Below, one piece after another: positions 1 to 8,929 of a DNA stretch of 64,000 bases. The position numbers were made by a program, and so were the translations under genes. Each line of letters starts with the position of its first letter. Position 1 is the first letter of the stretch. Under the pieces are notes generated by a model, which had not been told where the DNA came from, searched no databases, and saw only the letters and a program-made list of their open reading frames with translations. Location: the NCBI RefSeq assembly GCF_031458135.1, contig NZ_JAVDXW010000001.1, forward strand, positions 3,162,001 to 3,226,000, written 5' to 3'. The DNA comes from Haloactinomyces albus (GTDB lineage Bacteria; Actinomycetota; Actinomycetes; Mycobacteriales; Pseudonocardiaceae).

Positions 1-447
1 CAGGAGGCGGCCGAGGTGGTCTGGGCCGCAGCCACCGACTGGAGCAGGCAGCGCGAGTGGATGCTGGGCACTGAAGTGCATGTGACCAGCGGCGACGGTG
101 CCGGACCCGGAGCGGAACTGATTGCCTTCACCGGACTGGGCGGGATCGGTTTCCTGGATTCGATGGAGATCACCGAATGGGCACCGCCGCTGCGCTGCGT
201 CGTCCGTCATCGCGGCACCCTGGTGCGGGGAACGGGTGGTTTCCACATCGTGCGCAGCGCTGCGGACGGTTCGACGTTCATGTGGTGGGAGCGGTTCGAA
301 CTCCCTGCTGTCGGCTCCGCGGTCTGGCCGCTGGTGCGCCCCGGCGTCAGCTGGGGTCTGCGCACGTCGCTGACGCGGTTCGCGAAGTTCTGTCACCGCT
401 ACCGGAGAGATCACCCCGCCCGGTCCGAGGGGACAGCCGAGGAGTGA
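1..447 (+). CDS. SRPBCC-family protein, 5' partial
   Basis: The reading frame is open from the first base, so the gene starts to the left of the window; the visible part is about 148 codons. The opening residues (EAAEVVWAAATDW) and the later WWERFELP stretch fit the START/SRPBCC fold, a hydrophobic-cavity domain that binds lipids, polyketides or other apolar ligands. An internal GTG at 16 could start translation, but the family pattern just before it argues for truncation by the window edge. No catalytic residues can be assigned and the ligand is unknown. The gene converges on the enoyl-CoA hydratase, with a long inverted repeat between the two stops. Confidence 0.6.
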   Translation, partial: QEAAEVVWAAATDWSRQREWMLGTEVHVTSGDGAGPGAELIAFTGLGGIGFLDSMEITEWAPPLRCVVRHRGTLVRGTGGFHIVRSAADGSTFMWWERFELPAVGSAVWPLVRPGVSWGLRTSLTRFAKFCHRYRRDHPARSEGTAEE

Positions 448-511
448 GCCGACGAAGACATGACCGGTGCACAGGGATCGGTGCACCGGGACCGGTACGG
501 GGATGTGGACG

Positions 512-563
512 ATTTCGCGAGAAATTGGCGTTCACCCGAGTGATGGTGAATTTCTCGCGAAAT
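512..563. terminator. Long inverted repeat between convergent genes
   Basis: A perfect 15-bp inverted repeat, ATTTCGCGAGAAATT at 512-526 and its complement at 549-563, encloses a 22-nt loop. It lies between the stops of two convergent genes, so it probably works as a bidirectional terminator or 3' stabiliser. Each arm is itself nearly palindromic around CGCG. There is no T-run. The TTTCGCG core recurs in the hairpin at 23550-23577. Confidence 0.6.
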
Positions 564-580
564 TGCCCGACGTTTCGCGT

Positions 581-1372
581 TCAGTGGCCGGTGAACTCGG
601 GATCGCGCTTGTCGATGAATGCCGAGACCGCCTCCCGATGATCGGCTGTGTTCCCGGACTCGGCCTGGGCCCCCGCTTCCACCGCGAGCGTTTCGTCGAG
701 CCCCTCGGCTGCCGCGGCGAGCATCGTCTCCTTGATCCGCGCGTACGCGCTGGTCGGACCGGTTGCCATCCGGGTGGCGAGTTCGGTGGCCGCGCCTGCC
801 GCTTCGCCCGCGGGCACGACGCGATTGACCATGCCGATCCGCAGTGCCTCGTCGGCGGCCACGGGCTCGGCCAGCAACAGCATCTCCATCGCCCGGCCGT
901 ATCCGATCAGCCGGGGTAACGTCCACGACGCGCCGGAATCCGTGGACAGGCCGACATTGGCGAAAGCCATCAGGAACTTCGCGTTCTCCGCGGCCACTCG
1001 CAGGTCGCAGGCATAGGCCAAGGACGCTCCTGCGCCTGCCGCCGTGCCGTTGACCGCGGCGATCGTCGGCTTGGGCATGGTGGTGACCGCTCGGATAAGC
1101 GGGTTGTAGTGCTCCTCCACCGTGCGTAGTGGTGTGGGATCGTCGGATTCCAACTGGGTGATGTGTTCCTTGAGATCCTGTCCGGCGCAGAATGCCTTTC
1201 CGGCGCCGGTGACCACCACGGCACGCACCGAATCATCGGCTGCCGTGTCCCGCAGAGCCTCGATCAGCCGCTGCTTGAGTTCGACGGTCAGCGAGTTGAA
1301 CGCATCCGGGCGGTTCATCGTGATCCGTCGTACACCGTGGGTGTCTTCGATCAGCAGTACATCGTCGGACAC
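581..1372 (-). CDS. Enoyl-CoA hydratase/isomerase family protein
   Basis: The 263-residue crotonase-fold protein has the usual family length. GTG at 1372 is chosen because AAAGGA lies just upstream and the family N-terminus (DDVLLIEDTHGVRRITMNRP) begins there. FCAGQDL and the later GASLAYACDL stretch form the CoA-binding and oxyanion-hole region, and the C-terminal FIDKRDPEF matches enoyl-CoA hydratases. The glutamate expected next to the oxyanion loop in true hydratases is not evident: the text reads LSTDSGASW instead of a G(T)xPGxGG(T)-type stretch. An isomerase or PaaG-like role is therefore as likely as hydration. Function is inferred to lie in fatty-acid or aromatic-acid breakdown in the cytosol. 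Confidence 0.85.
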   Translation of the reverse strand: MSDDVLLIEDTHGVRRITMNRPDAFNSLTVELKQRLIEALRDTAADDSVRAVVVTGAGKAFCAGQDLKEHITQLESDDPTPLRTVEEHYNPLIRAVTTMPKPTIAAVNGTAAGAGASLAYACDLRVAAENAKFLMAFANVGLSTDSGASWTLPRLIGYGRAMEMLLLAEPVAADEALRIGMVNRVVPAGEAAGAATELATRMATGPTSAYARIKETMLAAAAEGLDETLAVEAGAQAESGNTADHREAVSAFIDKRDPEFTGH

Positions 1373-1891
1373 GGGGATCCTTTCGTCGGTGGTGGCCGAC
1401 GCGGCGGGTCTTCGTCCGCCCGCGGCGTCGGTGTCAGGCAGCGTGGCAGCAGAGTGACGGCAGTGTGACAGCGGACACGGTTGCGATGATCGGGGCTTCT
1501 CCACGGTAGTCGTGTTTCGTCCGCGACCGGAACATGCGGCGACGGTGCTCCGGAATGGCACACTCCGGAGTGGACGGTGATCGTCCTCTCCCGAGGGATC
1601 CGGAGGGGGCAAAAGGCGTGGCAGCTCGTGCTGGATCGCGGCGGTGCGGTGCTGTGGCCGGTGATTGCTCGACATCACCCGTGCGCATCAGCCTGCCCCT
1701 GGGGCCGGGAATCACCGAACGAACTCGCACGACGGCTGAGTCTGCCACTTGCCTGCGGTATCGGACCAGCGCAACTCGGACACGCTTTGATCGGTTCGGT
1801 TTCGCGGCTGCATCCGGATGGGGGAGAATGGTGTGGGACCAACTGGTTGTGGCGACCAGTGGGTGGGAAGAGTTCACGGAGGGAGCACGCT
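1373..1891. other. Intergenic region between divergent genes
   Basis: These 519 bases separate the enoyl-CoA hydratase from the DUF3117 gene. Open frames in all directions lack family resemblance and good ribosome sites. One short inverted repeat, CTCCGGA/TCCGGAG, lies near 1551-1573. Promoters for both flanking genes must be here, but I cannot place them reliably. Confidence 0.5.
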
Positions 1892-2059
1892 ATGGCGGCC
1901 ATGAAGCCCCGGACCGGTGACGGTCCCCTCGAGGTGACGAAGGAGGGACGCGGGATCGTGATGCGCGTTCCGCTCGAGGGCGGTGGGCGCCTCGTCGTCG
2001 AGATGACGATGGAGGAGGCCATGAACCTGGACGAAGCCCTGGACTCGGTCACTGGCTGA
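1892..2059 (+). CDS. DUF3117 domain protein
   Basis: This 55-residue protein matches the small actinobacterial DUF3117 family over its whole length: MAAMKPRTGDGPLEVTKEG at the start, RGIVMRVPLEGGGRLVVEM in the middle. The ATG at 1892 follows a GGAGGGAG ribosome site. The molecular role of the family is unknown; it is highly conserved and usually monocistronic. In-frame sequence extends upstream to 1577, but only the last 55 codons match the family, so the short form is annotated. A strong GC hairpin follows at 2109. Confidence 0.9.
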   Translation: MAAMKPRTGDGPLEVTKEGRGIVMRVPLEGGGRLVVEMTMEEAMNLDEALDSVTG

Positions 2060-2108
2060 GGTCGCCGCGAAGCGATCGGGGAGTGCCCGATCAGGTGAAG
2101 CGTTTGAG

Positions 2109-2135
2109 CCCCGGCACCCGAAGACGGTGCCGGGG
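2109..2135 (+). terminator. GC-rich hairpin after DUF3117 gene
   Basis: CCCCGGCACC and GGTGCCGGGG form a 10-bp stem with a 7-nt loop. It lies 50 bp after the stop, with no T-run, as is usual in actinobacteria. A second smaller hairpin (GATCGGG/CCCGATC) precedes it at 2074-2092. Confidence 0.6.
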
Positions 2136-2209
2136 TCGCCGTCCGCAGGCAGGTCACGAACGCATGCTGTAGCACAGTCGTAGGTATTCGCAGTGAACAG
2201 GAAGGTGCC

Positions 2210-3796
2210 GTGGTGCCCGGTTCTTCAGTGTCGGCGTCGGCCGCCGACTCGGTCCTCCCCGTGATCCCGACGTCACTGGTCGACGTGGAAGTGGTCGAGC
2301 GGCAGCGTGAGGGTGTCCCCACGGCAGTGCCGGTGCCGGATGTCGACGGCTCGACGGATCTTGCTGCCGCTGCCGCGACGTTCGAGGTGGACACCGTACT
2401 GCTGGAGACCGTGGGTGCCACGAGTTCGGCCGGTGAGGTCCGCACTGTGCCGATGGCCGACGGCAGGTTCGGCTGGGTGGTCGGCTCGGGCTCCGGTGAA
2501 CCGGCGAGCTGGCGTCGGGTCGGCGCCGGGCTCGCCCGGGCGGTCCGCGAGCGCCTCGGTGAAGGCGACGGCGACGGCACCGAACCCGAGGACCTCGGGG
2601 ATGCGCTGGACGCCGACTATGTGCAGGTCCGGCTTCCCGAGGATGCCGACGCGGACACGGTCACGGCACTGACACTCGGCCTGTCCCTCGGCGACTACCG
2701 GTTCCGCGTGACTGCCAAGCCGACGCCGCCCCGGTTGCGCAAGGCACTGCTGGTCGCTGCCGAGGGAGCCGACACCGCAGCGCTGAGCGAAGCGGTACGG
2801 CGCGCCCACCAGTGGGCGGCAGCCACAGCACTGGCCCGTGACCTGGCCAATGCGCCGTCCAATGTCAAGGATCCGGCCTGGTTCACCGACACCGCCGCGC
2901 AGCTCGCGCGCGCCATACCCGGTCTGGAGGCGACCGTCCGGGACGAGAAGTGGCTCGGCGATCACGGGTTCGGCGGAATCCTGGCGGTCGGTGGCGGCTC
3001 CGCGCGGCCACCGCGCCTGCTGGAACTGTCCTGGACTCCGGACCTCCCGGCGTCCGGCTCCGAGGGATCGGCACCGCACATCGTGCTGGTCGGCAAGGGC
3101 ATCACCTTCGACACGGGTGGTATCTCGATCAAGCCCGCCGACGGCATGGAACTCATGCGCACCGACATGTCCGGTGGTGGGGCCGTGATCGGGGCGATGT
3201 TGTCGATCGCGCGGCTCGAACTGCCTGTCCGGGTGACCGCCCTGGTTCCCGCGGCGGAGAACCACGTATCGGGATCGGCCTACCGCCCCGGCGACATCGT
3301 GCGTCACTACGGCGGCACGACCACCGAGGTCGGCAATACCGACGCCGAGGGACGCATGGTGATGGCGGATGCCCTGGCCTATGCCGTGCGCAGGTACGAG
3401 CCGGACATGCTCGTGGACGTGGCGACCCTGACCGGTGCGATGAAGGTTGCTCTCGGCCTGCGGACCGGAGGTGTGCTCAGTACGGACGAACGGCTCGGTG
3501 ACCGGGTGCGCGCGGCGGGTGAGCGTACCGGCGAGTCCTGGTGGCCGATGCCGTTGCTCGATGACCACGCCGAGGACGTTCGCAGCGAGATCGCCGATGT
3601 GCGGCAGACGCCACCGGGACCGGGCGGGGTGACGGCGGGGCTGTTCCTGCGCGAGTTCACCTCGGGGCTGCCGTGGGCGCACCTGGACATCGCAGGGCCC
3701 GCCCGTGCCGACAAGCCTTATGCCGAGGTCGTTACCGGTGCCACCGGGTTCGCCGCGCGCACTCTCATCGAGTTCGTGGCCGGCTTCACCGAGTAG
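2210..3796 (+). CDS. pepA: Leucyl aminopeptidase (M17)
   Basis: This is a 528-residue cytosolic metallopeptidase that removes N-terminal amino acids, with two metals per active site. Both M17 signatures are present: GKGITFDTGG at 295-304, continuing into the metal-binding MRTDMSGGGAV, and NTDAEGR at 376-382. The N-terminal 170 residues form the poorly conserved macro-like domain, and the catalytic domain fills the remainder. The GTG start at 2210 has GGAAGG a few bases upstream. Length and domain order are normal for the family. The MFS gene begins 11 bases after the stop, so co-transcription is likely, although no functional link is evident. Confidence 0.95.
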   Translation: MVPGSSVSASAADSVLPVIPTSLVDVEVVERQREGVPTAVPVPDVDGSTDLAAAAATFEVDTVLLETVGATSSAGEVRTVPMADGRFGWVVGSGSGEPASWRRVGAGLARAVRERLGEGDGDGTEPEDLGDALDADYVQVRLPEDADADTVTALTLGLSLGDYRFRVTAKPTPPRLRKALLVAAEGADTAALSEAVRRAHQWAAATALARDLANAPSNVKDPAWFTDTAAQLARAIPGLEATVRDEKWLGDHGFGGILAVGGGSARPPRLLELSWTPDLPASGSEGSAPHIVLVGKGITFDTGGISIKPADGMELMRTDMSGGGAVIGAMLSIARLELPVRVTALVPAAENHVSGSAYRPGDIVRHYGGTTTEVGNTDAEGRMVMADALAYAVRRYEPDMLVDVATLTGAMKVALGLRTGGVLSTDERLGDRVRAAGERTGESWWPMPLLDDHAEDVRSEIADVRQTPPGPGGVTAGLFLREFTSGLPWAHLDIAGPARADKPYAEVVTGATGFAARTLIEFVAGFTE

Positions 3797-3806
3797 CCGC
3801 AGCATC

Positions 3807-4979
3807 GTGGACGGTGACGCGGGCCGGGTACGCAGAATCAGGTTCGCGTCACTGACCGGTGCTCTGGCCCTGTTCGCGCTGCTCTACGCACCGCAGGCGG
3901 TGCTGCCGCAACTCGCCGCGGAGTTTTCGGTCTCGCCCGGGACCGTGGCGCTGCTGATCTCGGCGAGCACGCTCGGGCTGGCACTGGCAGCGATTCCGCT
4001 GGGAACGCTGTCCGAAGTGCTCGGGCGCCGCCGGATCATGGTCGTGTCCTTGCTGGTTGCCGAGGGAATCGGTCTGCTCCTGCCGTGGGTGCACCACTTC
4101 CCCCTGATGGTCGGTGCGCGCCTGGTGCAGGGTGCGGCTGTGGCAGGCCTCGCCGTCGTTGCCGTCGCCTACCTGGCCGACGAGGCCGGGGGCAGGCATC
4201 TCGGCAGCACGATGGGGCTCTACGTCGCGGGAACCACGATCGGCGGAATGTCCGGCCGCATCGTGTGCGGGGTGGTCGCGGACTTCGCCGGATGGTCCGG
4301 CGGGATGCTGGCCGTGGCACTGCTGGCCGGTGTGTGCACGGTCGTGTTCGTGACGCTGCTGCCCGCCGACAGCCGCCACAGCAGACAGCCGTGGCGATGG
4401 CGTCCGCTGGCAGCGGGGCTGCGCAGCGCCGCGAGCACCCCGGTGCTGTACGCGCCGTACCTGGTGGCGGCGCTGGGGATGGGTTCCTTCGTCACGATCT
4501 ACAACGTGCTCGGTTTCCGGCTGATCGGCCCCCCGCTGATGGTGCCACCGGCGCTGGCTGCGCTGGCTTTTCTCGCTTATGCGGCGGGTACGGTGAGTTC
4601 GGCGGTCGCCGGTCGGGCAGCTGATCGCCGGGGGCGTTCCCCGGTGCTGCTGTGCGGGTTGTCGATCACCGTTCTCGGGCTGCTGACGATGCTGAGCGGG
4701 CAACTGGTGCTGATCCTGGCCGGTCTGGTCGTGTTCACCGGCGGGTTCTTCATGGCCCATTCGGTGGCCAGCACCTGGGTCGGTGCCCGGGCTCCGGAGT
4801 CGGCGCGAGGCCAGGCGTCCTCGCTGTACCAGTTCTGCTACTACTCGGGGAGCAGTGTCGGTGGTGTGGCCGGTGGCACGGCCTTCGCTGCGTGGGGATG
4901 GGCGGGGATGACGGCGTTGCTGTGTTGCTGGCTTGCCGTCGCCGCCGGGGGTGTGCTCCTCGCGCGTAGCGCCACGTGA
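3807..4979 (+). CDS. MFS transporter, YnfM-like exporter
   Basis: The 390-residue protein has about twelve hydrophobic segments. LGRRRIM between segments 2 and 3 is the major-facilitator motif A, and the second half has a weaker copy (ADRRGRSPVL). Overall character fits the drug/proton antiporter group, including YnfM-type putative exporters of small metabolites. GTG at 3807 is the first start after the pepA stop that keeps the short cytoplasmic N-terminus; no ribosome site is obvious, so translation may be coupled to pepA. The substrate cannot be inferred. It converges on tatB. Confidence 0.8.
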   Translation: MDGDAGRVRRIRFASLTGALALFALLYAPQAVLPQLAAEFSVSPGTVALLISASTLGLALAAIPLGTLSEVLGRRRIMVVSLLVAEGIGLLLPWVHHFPLMVGARLVQGAAVAGLAVVAVAYLADEAGGRHLGSTMGLYVAGTTIGGMSGRIVCGVVADFAGWSGGMLAVALLAGVCTVVFVTLLPADSRHSRQPWRWRPLAAGLRSAASTPVLYAPYLVAALGMGSFVTIYNVLGFRLIGPPLMVPPALAALAFLAYAAGTVSSAVAGRAADRRGRSPVLLCGLSITVLGLLTMLSGQLVLILAGLVVFTGGFFMAHSVASTWVGARAPESARGQASSLYQFCYYSGSSVGGVAGGTAFAAWGWAGMTALLCCWLAVAAGGVLLARSAT

Positions 4980-5153
4980 GAGAGCGGTTGCGCAGGGAGC
5001 TGTACGTCCCGGTGACCACGCGGATTGGTCGACGTGGCTACACTACTCGAGGTACCGGCTCCCGCAGTGCGGCCCCGCAGCGAAGCGCAGCAGCGAGGCC
5101 GCAGCCGGAGGTTCCGCCATCCGCACCACTACGCAAACCGATCCGCGCACTCG

Positions 5154-5585
5154 CTACGTGGTGTCGGCATCGTAAGGGGGTCGCTCTCCGGGCTCCAGCG
5201 GCTGTTGGTCGGTGTTGCCGGAGACCGGCCGCGCGTCCGAAGGACGTTTGTCCCCATTGCCGTTGCTTCGACCGCTGCTGTGGGGATGCTTGTCGTTGGT
5301 GATCCCGTCCAGCGGGTTCTCGCCGTCGAACAGGTGCTGGGTGACCGCCTTGCGGGGGTCGAAGTTGCGGACGCCGCGCAGGTCTTCCAGCGGTTGACGC
5401 AACTCGTCGAACTCCGTTCCGAGTTCGGAGCGGAGTTGCTCCCGTGCTCCTGTGGCGTACTCCTTGACCTGTCGCACGGCCCTACCCAGCCATGCTGCCG
5501 CCGAGGGAAGTCGCTCCGGGCCGAGAATGAACAGACCGGCGATGATGAGCACAGCAATCTCACCCCAGCCGATGCTATCGAACAC
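5154..5585 (-). CDS. tatB: Twin-arginine translocase subunit TatB
   Basis: The 143-residue protein starts with [20 protein letters not shown], a single membrane helix followed by GPERLP and an amphipathic helix, which is the diagnostic TatA/B architecture. The long acidic and Ser/Asp-rich tail is typical of TatB. TatB binds twin-arginine signal peptides together with TatC in the cytoplasmic membrane. GTG at 5585 is preceded by GGGAGGAG at good spacing. It lies 108 bp after htrA in the same direction, the order seen in M. tuberculosis (sigE, rseA, htrA, tatB), which supports the call over TatA. Confidence 0.92.
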   Translation of the reverse strand: MFDSIGWGEIAVLIIAGLFILGPERLPSAAAWLGRAVRQVKEYATGAREQLRSELGTEFDELRQPLEDLRGVRNFDPRKAVTQHLFDGENPLDGITNDKHPHSSGRSNGNGDKRPSDARPVSGNTDQQPLEPGERPPYDADTT

Positions 5586-5693
5586 CTCGACTCCTCCCGG
5601 ATCACTTCACGGCCGCAGGAACACGGCGGCGCCAGCATACCGGCCACACGGTGCCGCACGGAAACGAACATCGGACCAACCGCCGGATACACG

Positions 5694-7166
5694 TTATTGC
5701 AGGGTGGCATCGAGGACGAGCTCGCGGCCGCCGCGGACCACGGTGATCGGGACAGTGGCGCCGACGCGGTGTTCGTCCACCGCCACGATCAATTCGTTGG
5801 CGCTGGCGACCTGCCGGTCACCGACCTTGATGATGACATCGCCCTCCGCGACCCCCGCTGCTTCGGCGGCACTGCCCTGCTGCACGTTCTGCACCTGGGC
5901 ACCCCCCTCTGTCCCGTCGGTGACCGACTTGGCGTTCACACCCAGCTTGGCGTGCTGAAACTGGCCGGTACGGATGAGCTGTTCGGTCACCCGACGTACC
6001 TCGTCGATCGGGATGGCGAAGCCGAGACCGATCGATCCGCTCTGCCCACTCGAGCCGAGGGTGCGGATCGCGCTGCTGATGCCGACCACGGCGCCGTTGG
6101 CGTTGACCAGAGCCCCACCCGAGTTGCCCGGATTGATGGCGGCGTCGGTCTGGATGGCGTCGATGACCGCGTTGGTGTCGGTGCCCTCCCCGGCCAGCCG
6201 TACCGGGCGATGCATCGAACTGACGATGCCGCTGGTGACCGTGCTCTCCAAGCCGAGTGGAGAACCGATGGCGATCACCCTGTCACCGACCGCGAGATCC
6301 TCGGAGCTGCCGAGCTGAGCCACGGTGGGGTTGGCCACGTCGACCTTCAGCACGGCGAGGTCGGTTCGGGGATCGCGTCCGACGATCCGTGCGGGCACAC
6401 GCGTACCGTCCGAGAAGACGGTGAAGACCTTCGCCTCGGGAGTGTCCACCGCCATGGAGATCACGTGGTTGTTGGTGACGATGTAGCCGTTGCCGTCGAT
6501 GACCACTCCCGAGCCGGTTCCTCCCTGGGAACCCACCTGGACCTCCACCGAGACCACGGCGGGGACGACGCGTGCGGCGACTGTGGCGACGGTCCCGGGC
6601 GGGCGATCCACACTCGGCTCGACCTTGGCGAGGGTCACGTCCGGATTGGTCAGCGGGTTGCCTTCCTCGGCGGTGATACGCCCGACGAAGCCACCGACGC
6701 CCGCGAGGAGGAGTGCCACGGCAGCCAGCGCAGCCAGGGCACGTGGGTGCACTCTGCGGCCGAACAGCACCTCTCGTGCGCTCAGCAGAGGACCGGGAGT
6801 CGGTTCGTGGTCCTTGTCGGAGTTTTCCTCGGTGAGTGCCGGAGCCCCGACGACCACGCCGGAAGCCGGGTCCCGCCACGGATCCCGCTCGCCGTGGCTG
6901 TTCCAGAACAGCTGTTCGTCCGGCGGTGTCCGTTCGGACGGTTCCGGATCACCGGGCGCGCGCTGCAGCGCCTCGGCACTACCCGGTGGACGGCTGAATG
7001 CCGTTGCCAGCGCTTCCGGGGTGGGGGGTGTGTTTTCGATGCCGCGGGGCGGAAGATCGCCACGTCTGCGCGAATCGAAGCTGCCTTCGACGCCCTGGGG
7101 GCGGCGGAACACCGCCGACTGTTCCGGATCGGGGTCCTGCACGGACCTCCTCGGCTGCTCGCTCAT
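5694..7166 (-). CDS. htrA: HtrA-type membrane serine protease with PDZ domain
   Basis: The 490-residue protein has a long charged cytoplasmic N-terminus, one membrane helix near residues 142-160 and an extracytoplasmic trypsin-like domain. The catalytic triad is visible as His234 (TNNHVI), Asp269 (RTDLAVLK) and Ser349 (GNSGGAL). A PDZ domain occupies roughly the last 90 residues. It should degrade or refold damaged envelope proteins. ATG at 7166 is preferred because GGGGAG sits 6-7 bases upstream; the ATG at 7208 lacks such a site. Its position after sigE and rseA implies control by envelope stress and possible feedback on the anti-sigma factor. Confidence 0.93.
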   Translation of the reverse strand: MSEQPRRSVQDPDPEQSAVFRRPQGVEGSFDSRRRGDLPPRGIENTPPTPEALATAFSRPPGSAEALQRAPGDPEPSERTPPDEQLFWNSHGERDPWRDPASGVVVGAPALTEENSDKDHEPTPGPLLSAREVLFGRRVHPRALAALAAVALLLAGVGGFVGRITAEEGNPLTNPDVTLAKVEPSVDRPPGTVATVAARVVPAVVSVEVQVGSQGGTGSGVVIDGNGYIVTNNHVISMAVDTPEAKVFTVFSDGTRVPARIVGRDPRTDLAVLKVDVANPTVAQLGSSEDLAVGDRVIAIGSPLGLESTVTSGIVSSMHRPVRLAGEGTDTNAVIDAIQTDAAINPGNSGGALVNANGAVVGISSAIRTLGSSGQSGSIGLGFAIPIDEVRRVTEQLIRTGQFQHAKLGVNAKSVTDGTEGGAQVQNVQQGSAAEAAGVAEGDVIIKVGDRQVASANELIVAVDEHRVGATVPITVVRGGRELVLDATLQ

Positions 7167-7322
7167 CGCTCCCCGGGCATGTGCACGTATCGGCCTTGTC
7201 GCTGCCATGCGAGTGGATCACACGAACGGGCGCCGACGTATGCCGGTGTCAGGACCCACTTCGCACCCATTTTGCCGGGAACGGCGTGAAGTCTCCGTGG
7301 GTACGACGATCCGGTGGCGACA

Positions 7323-8114
7323 TCATCCGGCCGGGGGTGCTGCCGAAGCGGGTGTGGTGCTCGTGCCGAGGTCGGGTCCGGTCGGTATCTGCGCCGCCGG
7401 AATTTCCCGCAGGGGCGTGGCCTGCGATCCGCTCGCCGGTGTGGCGCTCGGGGTGGTGGCCGGTGCGGAGGCGGGAACGGTGGCGTCCTCGCGGGCGGTG
7501 TCGCCCTGGGGAAAGGGTCGAGGCACCGTGGTCACGGTGTTGTCCGACTCTTCCGCGGGAATGTTCATGAACGCCAGAGCACCGAGCACGATGCCGGAGA
7601 ACACGACGCTGGCGCCCTGCTTGGCTCTGCGCCCGTGCCCCCTGGGATGCTGGGAGTGCTCCGAAGCTTGCTCGGAAACGTCGCCCCCGAGCGGAGTGCC
7701 CCCATCGCCGTCTCGGCGGCCACGGCCCAACCGGGCGCTCGATCCCAGCACGGGAACGGTGGACTCGTAGGCCGACGACGCGCCGGAGTGATTCGCATCA
7801 CGGTGATTCAGGGCCACCAGCCGGCCGTCTTCGGTGAGGGCGAGTTCGTCCGGCCGGTCGGGCAGTTGTGCTTCCCCGGGGATGGACTGCAGCGTCCTGA
7901 GGAACTGTGGCGACATCGACGGCGTGTCCGCCGCGCGAATCGCCGAGCGTGCCTGCCGCTGGGCTGCTGCGTCCGCCTTGCACGCCGAACACTTCGCGAT
8001 GTGTGCGGCCGCACGATCGTGGGCGTTCGGGGTCAACTCGCCGTCGACGAAAGCGACGAGCGCATCCAGTGCAAGATGCTGCTCGGGTAACCCCCACCCA
8101 CGCAATGCGCTCAT
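7323..8114 (-). CDS. rseA: Zinc-binding anti-sigma factor RseA
   Basis: The N-terminal domain contains the zinc anti-sigma motif His38-x3-Cys42-x2-Cys45 (HIAKCSAC). A weak hydrophobic segment lies near residues 167-185 ([19 protein letters not shown]), followed by a Thr/Ala/Pro-rich tail; the 263-residue total is longer than the mycobacterial homologue I recall. It is expected to hold SigE inactive until oxidation, phosphorylation or proteolysis releases it. The ATG overlaps the sigE stop as ATGA, so the two proteins are translationally coupled in equal dose. The tail beyond the ZAS domain is low-complexity and its topology is uncertain. Confidence 0.88.
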   Translation of the reverse strand: MSALRGWGLPEQHLALDALVAFVDGELTPNAHDRAAAHIAKCSACKADAAAQRQARSAIRAADTPSMSPQFLRTLQSIPGEAQLPDRPDELALTEDGRLVALNHRDANHSGASSAYESTVPVLGSSARLGRGRRDGDGGTPLGGDVSEQASEHSQHPRGHGRRAKQGASVVFSGIVLGALAFMNIPAEESDNTVTTVPRPFPQGDTAREDATVPASAPATTPSATPASGSQATPLREIPAAQIPTGPDLGTSTTPASAAPPAG

Positions 8115-8722
8115 GCGGACTCCTCCCGTGCCTTCTCCCGGCGAGTTGCCAGACCCGCCTTGAGCAGTTGCCGCCCACGATGGATCCTGCTGCGTACAGT
8201 ACCCAGCTTCACCCCGAGAGTGGTACCGATCTCCTCGTAGGACAGGCCCTCCACGTCGCAGAGCACGATCGCCGCCCGGAACTCGGGTGCGAGCTCGTCG
8301 AGTGCGGCCTGCAGATCCGGGTCCAGGTGGGTTTCGTGAAACACCTGTTCGGGACTCGGCCCCCGGCCGGGGATGCGGTCGGTGTCCTCGGGGAGGCCCT
8401 CCATTCGCAGCCGTGACCTGCGACGTGCCATATCGAGGAACAGGTTGGTGGTGATGCGGTGCAGCCAACCTTCGAAGGTGCCGGGCTTGTACGACGCCAG
8501 GGAGCGGAACACGCGAATGAACGTCTCCTGGGTCAGGTCCTCGGCGTCATGCTTGTTGCCGGAGAGCCGGTAAGCCAGCCGATAAACCCGGTCGGCGTGG
8601 TTACGAACCACTTCCTCCCAGGTCGGAGGTGTCCACGCTGTCTCCTGCGACGGGATGACGGCGTGCTGGTCGGCGTCGGCCATCGAGCTCATCGGCTCTG
8701 TCGCGGGGGTGTGAGTTGCCAT
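8111..8722 (-). CDS. sigE: ECF sigma factor SigE
   Basis: This 203-residue ECF sigma factor has region 2 ([20 protein letters not shown] followed by TFIRVF) and region 4 ([19 protein letters not shown] then [13 protein letters not shown]). It is nearly identical in these blocks to the mycobacterial SigE I recall. It directs RNA polymerase to envelope and heat stress genes. ATG at 8722 is used; GGAGG lies 14 bases upstream, rather far, and the ATG at 8692 is an alternative. A promoter with GGGAAC and CGTTC elements just upstream suggests that SigE activates its own operon. The stop overlaps rseA. Confidence 0.93.
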   Translation of the reverse strand: MATHTPATEPMSSMADADQHAVIPSQETAWTPPTWEEVVRNHADRVYRLAYRLSGNKHDAEDLTQETFIRVFRSLASYKPGTFEGWLHRITTNLFLDMARRRSRLRMEGLPEDTDRIPGRGPSPEQVFHETHLDPDLQAALDELAPEFRAAIVLCDVEGLSYEEIGTTLGVKLGTVRSRIHRGRQLLKAGLATRREKAREESA

Positions 8723-8761
8723 GTGAGTGGAAGGCACCTCCTGCGGGGGTTGTGCCCCGTA

Positions 8762-8789
8762 GAACGATTCTGCCGGCTGCTGTGTTCCC
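8762..8789 (-). promoter_or_regulatory. Predicted SigE-dependent promoter of sigE
   Basis: Read on the minus strand, GGGAAC at 8789-8784 is followed by a 17-base spacer and CGTTC at 8766-8762. This fits the ECF consensus GGAAC-N16/17-CGTT used by SigE-type factors. Transcription would start near 8755, about 30 bases before the sigE ATG and just ahead of its ribosome site. It implies positive autoregulation. Confidence 0.72.
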
Positions 8790-8929
8790 GGCGGTCTGAG
8801 CAAGAGACGCCGTGCGCGACCGGATATGACACCTTCACTGTGCTTTCCGCTCGTGAGGCGGACGTGAAAGCGGGCTGAGAGCAGCCTGAGAAAACGGCAG
8901 TCACAACAGCGTGATCCCGACGGTCTCGC

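Noticed and set aside
1434-1877. A 147-codon minus-strand frame upstream of the enoyl-CoA hydratase
   Set aside because: It has no recognisable domain or ribosome site and lies in the promoter gap.
2273-3805. A 510-codon minus-strand frame opposite pepA
   Set aside because: It is antisense to a clear M17 peptidase, has no family motif and no ribosome site; long antisense frames are common at this GC.
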